From: an uncultured Bacilli bacterium
GTDB taxonomy: Bacteria; Bacillota_I; Bacilli_A; RF39; UBA660
Assembly (NCBI GenBank): GCA_934129945.1
Contig: CAKOXC010000002.1
Coordinates: 1 to 64,000, forward strand
Direction: 5' to 3'
Length of the DNA stretch: 64,000 bases
In this document: piece after piece, positions 34,686 to 43,773 of the stretch
Position numbering within the stretch: position 1 is the first letter of the stretch
Layout: the number at the start of each line of letters is the position of its first letter
Translations under genes and position numbers: made by a program
The notes under the pieces: generated by a model
What the model was told of the DNA's origin: nothing
The model's input: the letters and a program-made list of their open reading frames with translations, nothing else
Database searches by the model: none

Positions 34686-35645
34686 TTCTTTTTCTAATTC
34701 TTTACAATTCTTACCTTCGTATAAAATTTCATAAATAGTAATTAAAAGTTTAGCTTTAATTCTATTTTTTTTGATAATTTCAAACATTGTTTTACAAGCA
34801 TCATAGCCTTCAACAGTATTTTTATTTAGATAATTTATGGCTGTTGTTTTTGATTTAGCCGTAAGTTTTACGCCGTATGTATAGTTTCTACTTTTATTAT
34901 CATTACAAGTCATTATTGTATCTCCAAGACCTGCAAAAGATAAAATAGTTGTTTCTTGATCTTCTAACATGTAAATAATATTATACATTTCATTAATTAC
35001 TTTTGTTAAATAAATAGAATTAGTAGCTTCTGGATTTCCTAACCCATTTAATATACCAGATCCTATTGCATAAACATTTTTTAATGTAGAACATAATTGT
35101 ACTCCTTTAAGGTCATAAGATCTTTTTAAAACAGTTCTAGTATCATTAAATATGTTCTGCATCTTTTTAAATATTTTTCTTTTTCTTGTTGCAACAGTTA
35201 AAGCAAGTATTGCATCATTTAAAATATCAATGGCAAAACTTGGTCCAGCTATAACAGCAACATTTTTAGTTTTTAATATTTTATTAACCAAAATAGAATT
35301 ATACTTTTTATTTTCATTATCAATACCTTTAGTACCAATTATAACTGGTATTTTTTTATTATAGAATTTTGCCATATCTTCTAAAGTATTTTTAATAAAT
35401 TTTGAAGAAGTCATTAAAAATATAATACCAGTAGCTTCTAAGGCTTTATCATAAGAATCAGTTACAGTTATATTTTTAGAAAAAACTTCATCTTTATAAA
35501 TTCCTTTAATTTTATTTGCTTTTTCAAATTCTAAAGCATTTTCCTTGCTTTCAGTCCAAATTGTAATTTTATTATTTTCATTTTTTGCCATTCTTTTGGC
35601 CATTGCTAAGCTATAAGCTCCACATCCGATTATAGTTATATTCAT
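34674..35645 (-). CDS. gpsA: Glycerol-3-phosphate dehydrogenase [NAD(P)+]
   Basis: Reduces dihydroxyacetone phosphate to sn-glycerol-3-phosphate for phospholipid synthesis. N-terminal Rossmann motif IIGCGAYSLAMAKRMAKN, middle KGIDN and AGPSFAID (GpsA signature), catalytic Lys in STLKNVYAIGSGI, and FAGLGDTIMTCNDNKSRNYTYG. Length 323 aa is normal. The GAWG-type loop is GAYS here. It overlaps rarA by one base (ATG within TAATG-like junction) and is therefore in an operon with it. Confidence 0.93.
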   Translation of the reverse strand: MNITIIGCGAYSLAMAKRMAKNENNKITIWTESKENALEFEKANKIKGIYKDEVFSKNITVTDSYDKALEATGIIFLMTSSKFIKNTLEDMAKFYNKKIPVIIGTKGIDNENKKYNSILVNKILKTKNVAVIAGPSFAIDILNDAILALTVATRKRKIFKKMQNIFNDTRTVLKRSYDLKGVQLCSTLKNVYAIGSGILNGLGNPEATNSIYLTKVINEMYNIIYMLEDQETTILSFAGLGDTIMTCNDNKSRNYTYGVKLTAKSKTTAINYLNKNTVEGYDACKTMFEIIKKNRIKAKLLITIYEILYEGKNCKELEKELLK

Positions 35646-36844
35646 TATTTTTCACCTTTCATTTCTTTATATAATTTTTCTAAATTATCTTCATATCGAT
35701 TATTTTTTTTGTGGTAATATTTTTTGCCAATAAGTTCTTTAGGCATATAATTTTGTTCTACCCAATCATTTTTGTAATTATGAGGGTAAATGTATGTAGG
35801 AGATGATGTTTTTATATTATCTGGAACATTTCCAGTATTTCCTTTATTAATATCATTAATTGCTTCATCAAGAGCAATATGCCCAGAATTTGATTTAGGA
35901 CTTAAAGCCATTTCTATTACGATATCTCCAAGAGGAATTCTTGCTTCTGGCCACCCAAGTCTTTCTGCTGCATCGCAAGCAGCTATTATTTTAGGACCAA
36001 TTGCAGGGTTTGCAAGTCCAATATCTTCATAAGCAATTACAATAAGTCTTCTTAAAATAATATCTAAATCTTCTGCTACCACCAGTCTTGCAAGGTAGTG
36101 AAGTGCAGCATCTGGATCTGATCCTCTAATAGATTTTTGTAATGCCGAAATAACGTCATAATGACCATCTTCATTTTTATCATGAAAAAATATTGGTTTT
36201 ATGTTTAAATCCCTTAAAAATTCTTCTGTTATTTCATGATTTTTAGAACTGTTATAAGCTAGTTCTAAAATATTAATTGCATTTCTAAAATCTCCAGAAG
36301 AAGAGGAAGCAATAATTTCTAAACACTTATCATTGATTTTAATATTTTTTAAATCTTTACTAATTTTTTTAAGGCCTAAAATGATATCTTCTTTTGAAAG
36401 CTCATGAAGTTCAAAAATATGACATCGACTCCTAATAGCAGGATTGATTTTATGATAAGGATTTGATGTAGTAAGACCAATTAAAATTATTAAACCACTT
36501 TCAATATGTGGTAAAAGGAGATCTTGTTTATCCTTATTCATTCTGTGAATTTCATCAATAATTAAAACCATTTCTCCATACATTTTAGCTTCTTCTATGA
36601 CAACATCAAAATCATTTTTATTATTCACTGTAGCGTTTAAAAAACGATAATTAATATTTAATTCATTAACTATTGCATTAGCTATTGAAGTTTTTCCAAT
36701 CCCTGGTTTACCATATAAAATCATTGAAAATATCTTCTTATTTTTAACTAAATTATATATTACTTTGTCCTTTCCAACCAGGTGCTGTTGTCCAATAACA
36801 TCCTCTAGTTTTAAAGGCCTTTTTGAATTTGCAAGTAATTCCAT
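35645..36844 (-). CDS. rarA: Replication-associated recombination protein A (AAA+ ATPase)
   Basis: RarA/MgsA clamp-loader-like ATPase acting at stalled forks. N-terminal RPLKLEDVIGQQHLVG, Walker A YGKPGIGKTS (about 40-49), Walker B MVLIIDEIHRM, sensor GLTTSNPYHKINPAIRSRCHIFEL, and the C-terminal tetramerisation part with GSDPDAALHYLARLV, EDIGLANP and LGWPEARIPL. Length 399 aa is slightly below the usual 420-450. Upstream TATAAT (36860-36865, minus strand) gives a likely promoter divergent from the Xer gene. Neighbourhood with 6S RNA and tcdA is conserved in Bacilli. Confidence 0.93.
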   Translation of the reverse strand: MELLANSKRPLKLEDVIGQQHLVGKDKVIYNLVKNKKIFSMILYGKPGIGKTSIANAIVNELNINYRFLNATVNNKNDFDVVIEEAKMYGEMVLIIDEIHRMNKDKQDLLLPHIESGLIILIGLTTSNPYHKINPAIRSRCHIFELHELSKEDIILGLKKISKDLKNIKINDKCLEIIASSSSGDFRNAINILELAYNSSKNHEITEEFLRDLNIKPIFFHDKNEDGHYDVISALQKSIRGSDPDAALHYLARLVVAEDLDIILRRLIVIAYEDIGLANPAIGPKIIAACDAAERLGWPEARIPLGDIVIEMALSPKSNSGHIALDEAINDINKGNTGNVPDNIKTSSPTYIYPHNYKNDWVEQNYMPKELIGKKYYHKKNNRYEDNLEKLYKEMKGEK

Positions 36845-36913
36845 AAAACCACCACATGAATATTATACCAAATATGTGCAAAAAGTAGTATAATTATTTA
36901 AGAGGTTAACAGT

Positions 36914-37801
36914 ATGAATAATGAAATTTTATTAGATAAATATCTTGATTATTTAAAATTTGAAAAAAAATTATCTTTAAATACTATAAATTCTTATGGC
37001 AATAATATAAAAGTATTTTTAACATTTTTAAATAATAAAAAATTAGTTGATGTTAGTTCAACTGAAATTAGATTTTTTTTAGAAGAAGAATATAAAAAAA
37101 GTTCAAAGACTAAAGCTCACTACATAACAGTTTTAAATAATTTTTATAATTTCTTAATAAGAGAAAATTTAACTAAAAAAAATCCCTTAGAAAATATTAA
37201 ACTTCCTAAAATTGAAAAGAAACTTCCTGAATTTTTAACAATTGAAGAGGTAGATAAATTATTAGATTTTCCACTTAATAATGCTTATGATTATCGTAAT
37301 AAAACCATGCTAGAGCTTTTATATGCAACAGGAATAAGAGTAAGTGAACTAATCAATTTAAAGATTTCAGATATTGATTTTGATAGCGATTTTATTAGAA
37401 TTATAGGTAAGGGAAGTAAAGAAAGAATTGTGCCTTTTAATGACATTAGCAAAAAATATTTATTGTTGTATCTTTCAGATTATAGGAATATTTTATTAAA
37501 AAATAAAACAAGTGAATATTTATTCATTAATAATTTAAGTCTAAAAATCTCAAGACAAGGTTTTTTTAAAATTTTAAAAGAATTATGTATAAAACAAGGA
37601 ATTAAAAAAAATGTTTCACCACATACGCTTAGACATTCATTTGCTACTCATTTACTAAATAATGGTGCTGATCTAAGAATAATTCAAGAACTTTTAGGGC
37701 ATAGTGATCTTGCAACAACTCAAATATATACTGAAGTTTTGAATGAAAAATTAAAAAATGATTATGAAAATGCTCATCCACGTGCAAAAAAAGAAGACTA
37801 A
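36914..37801 (+). CDS. Tyrosine recombinase XerC/XerD family
   Basis: A 295-residue recombinase with N-terminal SAM-like domain (YLDYLKFEKKLSLNTINSYGNNIKVFLTFL) and complete catalytic set: Arg in TGIRVSEL, Lys in GKGSKERIVPF, HTLRH, His in LLGHSDLATTQIYTEV with the Tyr nucleophile. Length and motif order fit XerD-type chromosome dimer resolvases and not phage integrases; no att-like repeat or mobile cargo flanks it. GAGG precedes ATG 36914, and TATAAT is at 36888-36893. The end lies in a terminator hairpin. Confidence 0.88.
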   Translation: MNNEILLDKYLDYLKFEKKLSLNTINSYGNNIKVFLTFLNNKKLVDVSSTEIRFFLEEEYKKSSKTKAHYITVLNNFYNFLIRENLTKKNPLENIKLPKIEKKLPEFLTIEEVDKLLDFPLNNAYDYRNKTMLELLYATGIRVSELINLKISDIDFDSDFIRIIGKGSKERIVPFNDISKKYLLLYLSDYRNILLKNKTSEYLFINNLSLKISRQGFFKILKELCIKQGIKKNVSPHTLRHSFATHLLNNGADLRIIQELLGHSDLATTQIYTEVLNEKLKNDYENAHPRAKKED

Positions 37802-37817
37802 AAATTGTCTTCTTTTA
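37788..37817 (+). terminator. Terminator folded over the Xer gene stop codon
   Basis: AAAGAAGAC (37790-37798) pairs with GTCTTCTTT (37807-37815), followed by T. The stop codon is in the loop. Confidence 0.7.
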
Positions 37818-37835
37818 AAATCGTTATAATTTTAA

Positions 37836-37991
37836 TTAACGAGATTGATTTCTAGATTCGTTTCTAGCGTTAGATCTAGCAGAACATTTTTCTTCATTTC
37901 TAGCACTTGATTTAGCATGACATTTAGAATTTGCTCTGGCATTAGATCTAGCACTATTTTTATTTGAATCTTTTGCACTATTTCTACTCAT
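37836..37991 (-). CDS. 51-aa Ser/Asn/Ala/Arg-rich small protein
   Basis: A short frame with a near-perfect ribosome site (GGAGG, plus-strand CCTCC at 37999-38003, seven bases before ATG). The product is low in complexity and basic: degenerate SNAR/NSAR units dominate, with SARSNAR occurring twice (about residues 13-19 and 37-43), plus two CH/CS cysteines in KCHAK and KCSAR. No hydrophobic core is present, so it should be unfolded alone and could bind nucleic acid. I do not recognise a family. The codons used for the repeats are varied, which argues for selection on the protein and against a simple DNA repeat. Confidence 0.65.
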   Translation of the reverse strand: MSRNSAKDSNKNSARSNARANSKCHAKSSARNEEKCSARSNARNESRNQSR

Positions 37992-38067
37992 AATCTTACC
38001 TCCTAATAGTAGTATGTAACGAATGTTAATCTTAATGCATTTAAACTTGAAAAAATTATGGAAAAAA

Positions 38068-38096
38068 TTGACAAAAATAAGTATTTTTGATAAAAT
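38068..38096 (+). promoter_or_regulatory. Sigma-A promoter of pyk
   Basis: TTGACA (38068-38073), 17-base spacer ending in TGA, TAAAAT (38091-38096). Confidence 0.8.
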
Positions 38097-38124
38097 TATT
38101 CTCGTTTGAATAGGAGTGAATTTA

Positions 38125-39534
38125 ATGAAAAAAACTAAAATTATATGTAGTATTGGACCTAGTAGTTGTAATCCTGATACTATGGAAAAAATGGTAAAAA
38201 ATGGTATGAATGTTGCTAGAATTAATTTTTCTCATGCAACACCTGAAGAAAAATTAAATGTTGTTTCATGTGTTAAAGAAGTTAGAAAAAGAACAAACAT
38301 GCCAATTGGTATTTTATATGATACTAAAGGACCTGAATTTCGTAATGGAAATTTAGAAAATGGTGAAATAACTTTAGTCGAAGGTAAAACTATTAAAATT
38401 GTTAAAGAAGATGTTTTAGGAAACACTGAAAGATTTTCAGTTAATTATCCTGAAGCTATTGATAGTTTAAAAGTTGGAGATACTATTTTACTTGAAAATG
38501 GTTTAATGCGTATTGATGTTATTGAAAAAAATGATACTGAAGTTAATTGTAAAATAATTAATGGTGGTGTTTTAGGCAACAAAAAAAGTTTAAGTGTTCC
38601 AGGTGTTCATTTAAATATACCATTTATTAGTGATATAGATAGAGAAGACATTAAATATGCATGCAATCATGATGGTGATTTCTTAGCTTTATCTTTCGTA
38701 TCTACAAAAGAAGATGTTATGGAAGCTAGAGAAATATTAAAAGAAGAAAATAGAGAAGACTTAAAAATAATTTCAAAAATTGAAAGTGTAACTGGAATAG
38801 AAAATCTTGATGAAATTATTGAAGTTAGTGATGGTATAATGGTTGCACGTGGTGATCTTGGTGTTGAAGCGAAAATGGAAGATTTACCAATTTTACAAAA
38901 AATGATTATTAAAAAATGTCGTGAACAAGGTAAAATTGCCGTAGTTGCGACTGAAATGTTAGAATCTATGAAAAAATCAGTAAGACCTACAAGAGCCGAA
39001 GTATCAGATGTTGCTAATGCTGTTTTAGATGGAACAGATGCTGTAATGCTTTCAGGAGAAACTACTACTGGAAAATATCCTGTAGAAACAGTTGGATTTA
39101 TGGCTAGTATTTGTGAAAATACAGAAGGACATACAGATTTTAAAGGAACTTTTGATTATAAAAAGAAAGTAGGGCTTACTCAAACCATATCAACTTGTGT
39201 TGTTGAAAGTGCAGAAATGCTAAATTCTAAGTTAATTGTAGCTGCTACAATTAGTGGTTTTACAGCAAGAAAGATTAGTAATTTAAGACCTAATTGTTTA
39301 GTGCTTGCTTGTTGTCCAAACGAAGATGTATGTCGCAGCTTATCTTTGAATTATGGAGTTTATACTACTTTTGTTCCTGTATTAAAAACTACTGATGAAG
39401 TTATAGCTGAATCTTTAGAAAAAGCTAAAGAATTTATGAATTTAAATAAAGATGATACAGTAATTATAACTGGTGGATTCCCTAATACTGGTGTTAAAAA
39501 AACAACTAATTTGATGAAAATTGAAATTATATAA
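38125..39534 (+). CDS. pyk: Pyruvate kinase
   Basis: Last step of glycolysis, PEP + ADP to pyruvate + ATP. KTKIICSIGPSS and INFSHATPE at the N-terminus, metal-binding KIESVTGIENLDEII and the signature IMVARGDLGVEAKM are intact, as are KMIIKKCREQGK and PTRAEVSDVANAVLDGTDAVMLSGETTTGKYP. Length 469 aa covers A, B and C domains with no C-terminal PEP-utiliser extension. ATG 38125 follows AGGAGTG at the correct spacing; GTG 38116 lies inside that site. Monocistronic, with its own promoter and terminator. Confidence 0.96.
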   Translation: MKKTKIICSIGPSSCNPDTMEKMVKNGMNVARINFSHATPEEKLNVVSCVKEVRKRTNMPIGILYDTKGPEFRNGNLENGEITLVEGKTIKIVKEDVLGNTERFSVNYPEAIDSLKVGDTILLENGLMRIDVIEKNDTEVNCKIINGGVLGNKKSLSVPGVHLNIPFISDIDREDIKYACNHDGDFLALSFVSTKEDVMEAREILKEENREDLKIISKIESVTGIENLDEIIEVSDGIMVARGDLGVEAKMEDLPILQKMIIKKCREQGKIAVVATEMLESMKKSVRPTRAEVSDVANAVLDGTDAVMLSGETTTGKYPVETVGFMASICENTEGHTDFKGTFDYKKKVGLTQTISTCVVESAEMLNSKLIVAATISGFTARKISNLRPNCLVLACCPNEDVCRSLSLNYGVYTTFVPVLKTTDEVIAESLEKAKEFMNLNKDDTVIITGGFPNTGVKKTTNLMKIEII

Positions 39535-39536
39535 TT

Positions 39537-39562
39537 GATCTCACTTTACGTGAGATTTTTTC
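39537..39562 (+). terminator. Terminator after pyk
   Basis: ATCTCAC (39538-39544) pairs with GTGAGAT (39550-39556), then T6. Confidence 0.8.
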
Positions 39563-39609
39563 ATTAGTATTATTTTGATTTCTCTGCCATATAATTTATT
39601 GGTGATATA

Positions 39610-40347
39610 ATGCAAATTATAAATGCTTTACTAATTTCAACAATTGCTGGTCTTTCCACTGTAATAGGGGGCTTAGTAATATTTTTTAGAATTAAAAATA
39701 TTGATAAATTTATTACTTTTTGTCTTTCATTTACCGCTGTAATAATGATTGGTATATCAGTAATTGAATTATTTCCTGAATCTTTTTTTACATTGTCAAA
39801 AAATTATTCTATGTTTTTAACTATCATAATTATTTTAATAGTTTTTATTCTAGGCATCTTTATTATTAGGCTAACAAATAAATTAATAAATAATTCTGAT
39901 AATTTATATAAAATTGGTATTCTTAATATGATAGTTTTAATACTTCATAACTTTCCTGAGGGAATAACAACATTTATCACTTCTTATCATGATTTAAATA
40001 TTGGCCTTTCAATAGCTATAGCTATAATGCTTCATAATATTCCTGAAGGAGTTGCAATAGCAGTACCAATATATTGCTCTACCAAAAGTAAAAAGAAAGC
40101 TTTATTAAAAACATTCTTATCAGGAATATCAGAACCAATTGGTGCTTTATTTGCTTTTATATTTTTAAAAAATTATATTAATGATGTATTAATTGCATTT
40201 TTACTTATTATAGTTTGTGCAATAATGATTACTTTAAGCCTTGAAAAACTACTTCCTGAAGCAATTAGTCGAAAAAGTGATAAAAGTCTTAAAATGGGCT
40301 TTATAATAGGTATAATTGTACTTTTTGTAAGCTTATTTATATTATAA
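39610..40347 (+). CDS. ZIP-family metal transporter
   Basis: A 245-residue polytopic membrane protein with about eight segments. The two metal-binding helices are clear: HNFPEGITTF and HNIPEGVAIAVPIY, the ZIP/ZupT hallmark. ISEPIGALFAF in a later segment is also conserved. Likely imports Zn or another divalent cation. Ribosome site GGTGAT precedes ATG 39610. Eight bases separate it from the next gene, so a short operon with the amidotransferase and perhaps the methyltransferase is likely. Confidence 0.88.
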   Translation: MQIINALLISTIAGLSTVIGGLVIFFRIKNIDKFITFCLSFTAVIMIGISVIELFPESFFTLSKNYSMFLTIIIILIVFILGIFIIRLTNKLINNSDNLYKIGILNMIVLILHNFPEGITTFITSYHDLNIGLSIAIAIMLHNIPEGVAIAVPIYCSTKSKKKALLKTFLSGISEPIGALFAFIFLKNYINDVLIAFLLIIVCAIMITLSLEKLLPEAISRKSDKSLKMGFIIGIIVLFVSLFIL

Positions 40348-40355
40348 GGAGATCT

Positions 40356-40967
40356 ATGAAAAAAGTTGCTATATTATTAAGAGATAATTTAAGTATGACT
40401 GATAAAAAAATATTATCAGTTAATAAAGATTTAAATACATTTTTAGATAAGTATAATGTTATACCAATTTATTTTTATATAACTGATTATAATTATTCAA
40501 AAATAAAAGAATTATTAGATATAAGTGATGGCGTTATACTTCCTGGTGGTGATGTTTTTAATAATAATGTTGAAAAAATTTTAAAATATTTATATTTAAA
40601 AAATATTCCTACTTTAGGAATATGTCAAGGAATGCAAGAAATAGCATTATTTTGCAGTGGAAAATTAGGTAGACTAAATAGCAATAATCATTTATCAAAT
40701 AAAGAATATGTCCATGAAATTATTATTGATGAAAAAAGTAAATTATATAAAATATTAAATAAAAAAAGAATTACAGTAAATTCTAGACACAGGGATTATG
40801 TTTTATATACTAAAGCTAATAGAGTAGCTTATAGTAAGGATTACTTAATTGAAGCTATTGAAATACCATCTAAAAAATTTTTTATTGGATTACAATGGCA
40901 TCCAGAATCTTTGTATTTTGATGTAAATAGTAATAAAATTTTTGAGTATTTTATAAGTACATTATGA
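40356..40967 (+). CDS. Class I glutamine amidotransferase-like hydrolase (peptidase C26 type)
   Basis: A 203-residue member of the gamma-glutamyl-GABA hydrolase/C26 group. GVILPGGDVF, the nucleophile elbow LGICQGMQ (Cys near 87), HRDYV and the His-Glu of LQWHPES complete the triad. It is shorter than PuuD (about 250). Substrate could be a gamma-glutamyl compound; not determinable from sequence. AAGGAG precedes ATG 40356, eight bases after the ZIP gene. Confidence 0.78.
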   Translation: MKKVAILLRDNLSMTDKKILSVNKDLNTFLDKYNVIPIYFYITDYNYSKIKELLDISDGVILPGGDVFNNNVEKILKYLYLKNIPTLGICQGMQEIALFCSGKLGRLNSNNHLSNKEYVHEIIIDEKSKLYKILNKKRITVNSRHRDYVLYTKANRVAYSKDYLIEAIEIPSKKFFIGLQWHPESLYFDVNSNKIFEYFISTL

Positions 40968-40990
40968 TATTATAATAATAGGTGATAAAA

Positions 40991-41731
40991 GTGAGTCAAA
41001 ATAAATATGATAATAAAGAATTTTTTGAAGAATATTTAAAATTAAGAAAAGAAGCTGATAATTCTAATATTAACGAAGAGATGCCAGCTTTATTTTCTTT
41101 AATAGATAATAATTTAGAAAACAAAGTTATTTTAGATTTGGGATGTGGCTATGGTGAAAATACTAATTTTTTACTAAATCGTAGGGCAAGTAGGGTAGTA
41201 GGGGTAGATATATCACAAAATATGATTGATTTAGCCAATAAATTTAATAAAAAAGATAATACAGAATATTTGTGTATGGATATGCAAGATATCGATAAAA
41301 TTAATCTTAAATTTGATTTAATAATATCATCACTAGCAATTCATTATGTAAAAGATTATGAATTATTAATTAAAAAAATATATAATTTATTAAATGATAA
41401 TGGAGTATTTATTTTTTCTCTAGAACATCCAATTACAATAGCACCAAAAGAAGGTAAAAAATGGAATTATGATGATAATGGAAATCCTACTGGTTTTGTA
41501 TTATCTAATTATCAAGAACCTGGTGAAAGAAATATATTTTGGTTAACTGATAATGTTATTAAATATCATAGAACATTTTCTCAAATTATTAATGGGTTAA
41601 TAGATAACAAATTTGAAATAAATAAAGTTTTAGAACCAAAACCAGTTAATCCTTATATAGATAACAAAAGAAATATAGAATGCATTCACAAGCCTTATTT
41701 TTTAATTATAAAAGCATTAAAGAAATGTTAG
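40991..41731 (+). CDS. Class I SAM-dependent methyltransferase
   Basis: A 246-residue protein with motif I VILDLGCGYGENTNFL (about 47-62), the acidic end of strand 2 in VVGVDISQNMIDLA, and YLCMDMQDID then FDLIISSLAIHYVKD. The C-terminal part (EHPITIAPKEGKKW, YHRTFSQIINGL) matches small-molecule methyltransferases in the UbiE/Methyltransf_11 set. Substrate unknown. GTG 40991 is preferred with TAGGTGAT ahead; GTG 40982 lies inside that site. It is followed by the longest gene-free stretch of the window. Confidence 0.78.
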   Translation: MSQNKYDNKEFFEEYLKLRKEADNSNINEEMPALFSLIDNNLENKVILDLGCGYGENTNFLLNRRASRVVGVDISQNMIDLANKFNKKDNTEYLCMDMQDIDKINLKFDLIISSLAIHYVKDYELLIKKIYNLLNDNGVFIFSLEHPITIAPKEGKKWNYDDNGNPTGFVLSNYQEPGERNIFWLTDNVIKYHRTFSQIINGLIDNKFEINKVLEPKPVNPYIDNKRNIECIHKPYFLIIKALKKC

Positions 41732-41940
41732 TTAACATAATATATATTATATGAAGTTATATATTAAGATTAAAATATCCAAATTTAAATAACTATTTAA
41801 TGATAAATTTAATTCTTTTATTATGTTTATTAATATTTAATTCAATATTATTCTACATAAATTTATAAACTGTATTTAAAAATTATTTTTTTAATTGATT
41901 TTAATATTATGAATTCTATTTATTTAATAAAAATAATATT

Positions 41941-42000
41941 ATTTATATAAAACTTTAATTAAACTATATTATTTATATAAAACTTTAATTAAACTATATT
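41941..42000. repeat. Exact 30-bp tandem duplication in a 376-base gene-free stretch
   Basis: 41941-41970 and 41971-42000 are identical units beginning ATTTATATAA and ending AAACTATATT, with the first six bases of a third copy following. The surrounding 41732-42107 is extremely AT-rich; I see no convincing gene, tRNA or promoter in it. Near 42023-42068 there is an imperfect dyad (GAGATG ... CGTCTC). Confidence 0.9.
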
Positions 42001-42066
42001 ATTTATTATATTCTAATTTAAATCGAGATGAATAATTACCCATCTTTTTAAATTTCGATGCGTCTC

Positions 42067-42113
42067 ATAAAACTCCCCTTTTTTACTAAAATTAATAAAT
42101 AGGGGGTTTATTT
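42067..42113 (-). terminator. Possible terminator of the radical SAM gene
   Basis: CCCC (42075-42078) with GGGG and AAAC with GTTT give an interrupted 8-bp stem around a long loop; on the minus strand TTTTAT follows. Weak. Confidence 0.35.
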
Positions 42114-42914
42114 ATAAAAATTACAGTTTTGACACAATTTTTCTGATTTAATATTATTTTCAAATTCATTTTTTAATTTTAAAAATTTTTTACTTGATAA
42201 TATATCACTTAATGATTTATCATTTAAATTACCAAAAGAGATATCGCCATTTGAATCCAAACAACAGGCGACAACATCTAAATTAGATAATATACCAATG
42301 TGATCTTTTAGGGCTAGGCAAGTACCTATATTACTCCCCTCTTCATTAGAATTAAGAGTAGGCCAAGTGAATTCTTCTTTTTTAGAAATAAAAATATTAT
42401 CTTTCAAGGTAAAATTTCCATTATGATTAAATTTAATTTTAGTATTATATTTTTCTTTTAATTTATTAATAATCTCTTGATAATATTTAGAATTAACCCA
42501 TAATCGGTAATTAATAATTGTACCATTGTTATTTAATATTTCACAAGCATCAAATACTTTATTTAAATAGTCATCTAAATTTATTTTATATTTATCATCA
42601 AAAGAATGTAGTGATACATTTATCTGTCTAATATTTTTATTACTTCCTACCCTATTTATTAAATATCCATTAGTAGTAATATTTACATTAATTCCTATAT
42701 CACTTGTCATATCAATAATTTCATTTATTTTAGGGTGTAAAAGTGGCTCACCCATTAAATGTAAATAGACGTATTTAGTATATGGTTTAATATTTTTTAA
42801 AACTTTACTATATTCATCAAGTGTTATAAACTTCTTACTACGTTTATTTTTTATACAAAAACTACAGTCTAAATTACAATTGTTAGTTATTTCAATATAT
42901 ATTTTTTTAAACAT
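42108..42914 (-). CDS. Radical SAM protein with SPASM-like C-terminus
   Basis: The 4Fe-4S cluster motif CNLDCSFC (CxxxCxxC, residues about 13-20) lies at the start of a radical SAM barrel, with MGEPLLHP as the conserved GE segment and ITTNGYL. The C-terminal third has cysteines in GTCLAL, VACCLD and LCQNC, arranged like a SPASM/twitch auxiliary cluster domain, with GDISFGNLNDKSLSDI as typical text. Such enzymes mature peptides or modify tRNA and sugars. No precursor peptide is evident beside it. It lies 28 bases downstream of the XRE gene on the same strand, but a terminator separates them. Confidence 0.8.
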   Translation of the reverse strand: MFKKIYIEITNNCNLDCSFCIKNKRSKKFITLDEYSKVLKNIKPYTKYVYLHLMGEPLLHPKINEIIDMTSDIGINVNITTNGYLINRVGSNKNIRQINVSLHSFDDKYKINLDDYLNKVFDACEILNNNGTIINYRLWVNSKYYQEIINKLKEKYNTKIKFNHNGNFTLKDNIFISKKEEFTWPTLNSNEEGSNIGTCLALKDHIGILSNLDVVACCLDSNGDISFGNLNDKSLSDILSSKKFLKLKNEFENNIKSEKLCQNCNFYK

Positions 42915-42925
42915 AATCCCACCTT

Positions 42926-42954
42926 ATAAAAAAAGAAAAGATTAAACTTTTCTT
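42926..42954 (-). terminator. Terminator folded over the XRE gene stop codon
   Basis: On the minus strand AAGAAAAG pairs with CTTTTCTT (42954-42947 and 42940-42933), followed by T-run; the stop codon is in the loop. Confidence 0.7.
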
Positions 42955-43718
42955 GATTCAATTTCAGCCATTTTTTCTAATACTTCAGCAGCATTTTCTT
43001 CTTTTATTTCTGTGTAACCAAGTTCTTTTAATGCTTGAATTTTAACAGTATTTAATTGTTGAGTACGAGAAATTTTTTCTTCATTTTTTTGTTGTATCTC
43101 TTGAACAAATCTTTTATGAGACTCTGCAAGTCTGCTGCGAGATGCACCGCCATTATTATATAAAGTTAATGCAGTATATAAAATACCTTCAAAAATGAAT
43201 TGTTTATCAGCTTCAAATTTATAATCTTCTGGATCAGTAAAACCTGTTGTTTTTGACATATAACCAAGAATATACTTGATTTCAGGGACATTATCTAAAG
43301 ATTGTAACATCTGGTATAAATAAGTAATTGCATAAAAATTTTGCTCTTTATTTTTATCGTCTGTTAATTTTTCTTTTAATAAGTAAGTAATATCAGAAAT
43401 AAGTTGTTGTTCTTGTTTATTCATACCATTTAAATCAAAGAAATTATTTAAACTATTTTGATTTTTAAAAGATTGATTTAATCTATTTTCAACTGACATT
43501 AAATATTCAGTCGTAACCTTAATTTTTTCTAAAGTTTCTTCACTTCCATCATTAATATCTAGCAATTTAAATAATAATAATTTTTTTTCTTTTGGCCATT
43601 TATTTATATCATCTAATTCTAAATAGTTATACACCATTTGTCTAGAAACTCCTAGGTATTTTGCTAAGTTAACTTTTGAAATTCCAAGTTCTTGAAGTAA
43701 TTCATTTAATTTGTTCAT
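42942..43718 (-). CDS. XRE-family transcriptional regulator
   Basis: N-terminal helix-turn-helix (LNELLQELGISKVNLAKYLGVSRQMVYNYL, residues 4-33) followed by a long, mainly helical region (about 55-258) with few aromatic residues and a charged C-terminus (EENAAEVLEKMAEIESRK). The C-terminal part likely gives dimerisation or effector binding. AAGGAAG ribosome site precedes ATG 43718. Its promoter region (43774-43826) holds two inverted repeats overlapping the -35, so autoregulation is plausible. The regulon is unknown. Confidence 0.75.
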   Translation of the reverse strand: MNKLNELLQELGISKVNLAKYLGVSRQMVYNYLELDDINKWPKEKKLLLFKLLDINDGSEETLEKIKVTTEYLMSVENRLNQSFKNQNSLNNFFDLNGMNKQEQQLISDITYLLKEKLTDDKNKEQNFYAITYLYQMLQSLDNVPEIKYILGYMSKTTGFTDPEDYKFEADKQFIFEGILYTALTLYNNGGASRSRLAESHKRFVQEIQQKNEEKISRTQQLNTVKIQALKELGYTEIKEENAAEVLEKMAEIESRKV

Positions 43719-43773
43719 TGAAATATCTTCCTTTCACAAAAAGAATAAAAAATCAATATTCTTTACATAATTA

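Noticed and set aside
36914..37801. Tyrosine recombinase as an integrase of a mobile element
   Set aside because: Length and motifs are Xer-like, and no attachment repeats, tRNA junction or cargo genes flank it.
42023..42068. Mobile-element end suggested by GAGATG ... CGTCTC dyad
   Set aside because: The match is short and imperfect, with no transposase or target duplication nearby.
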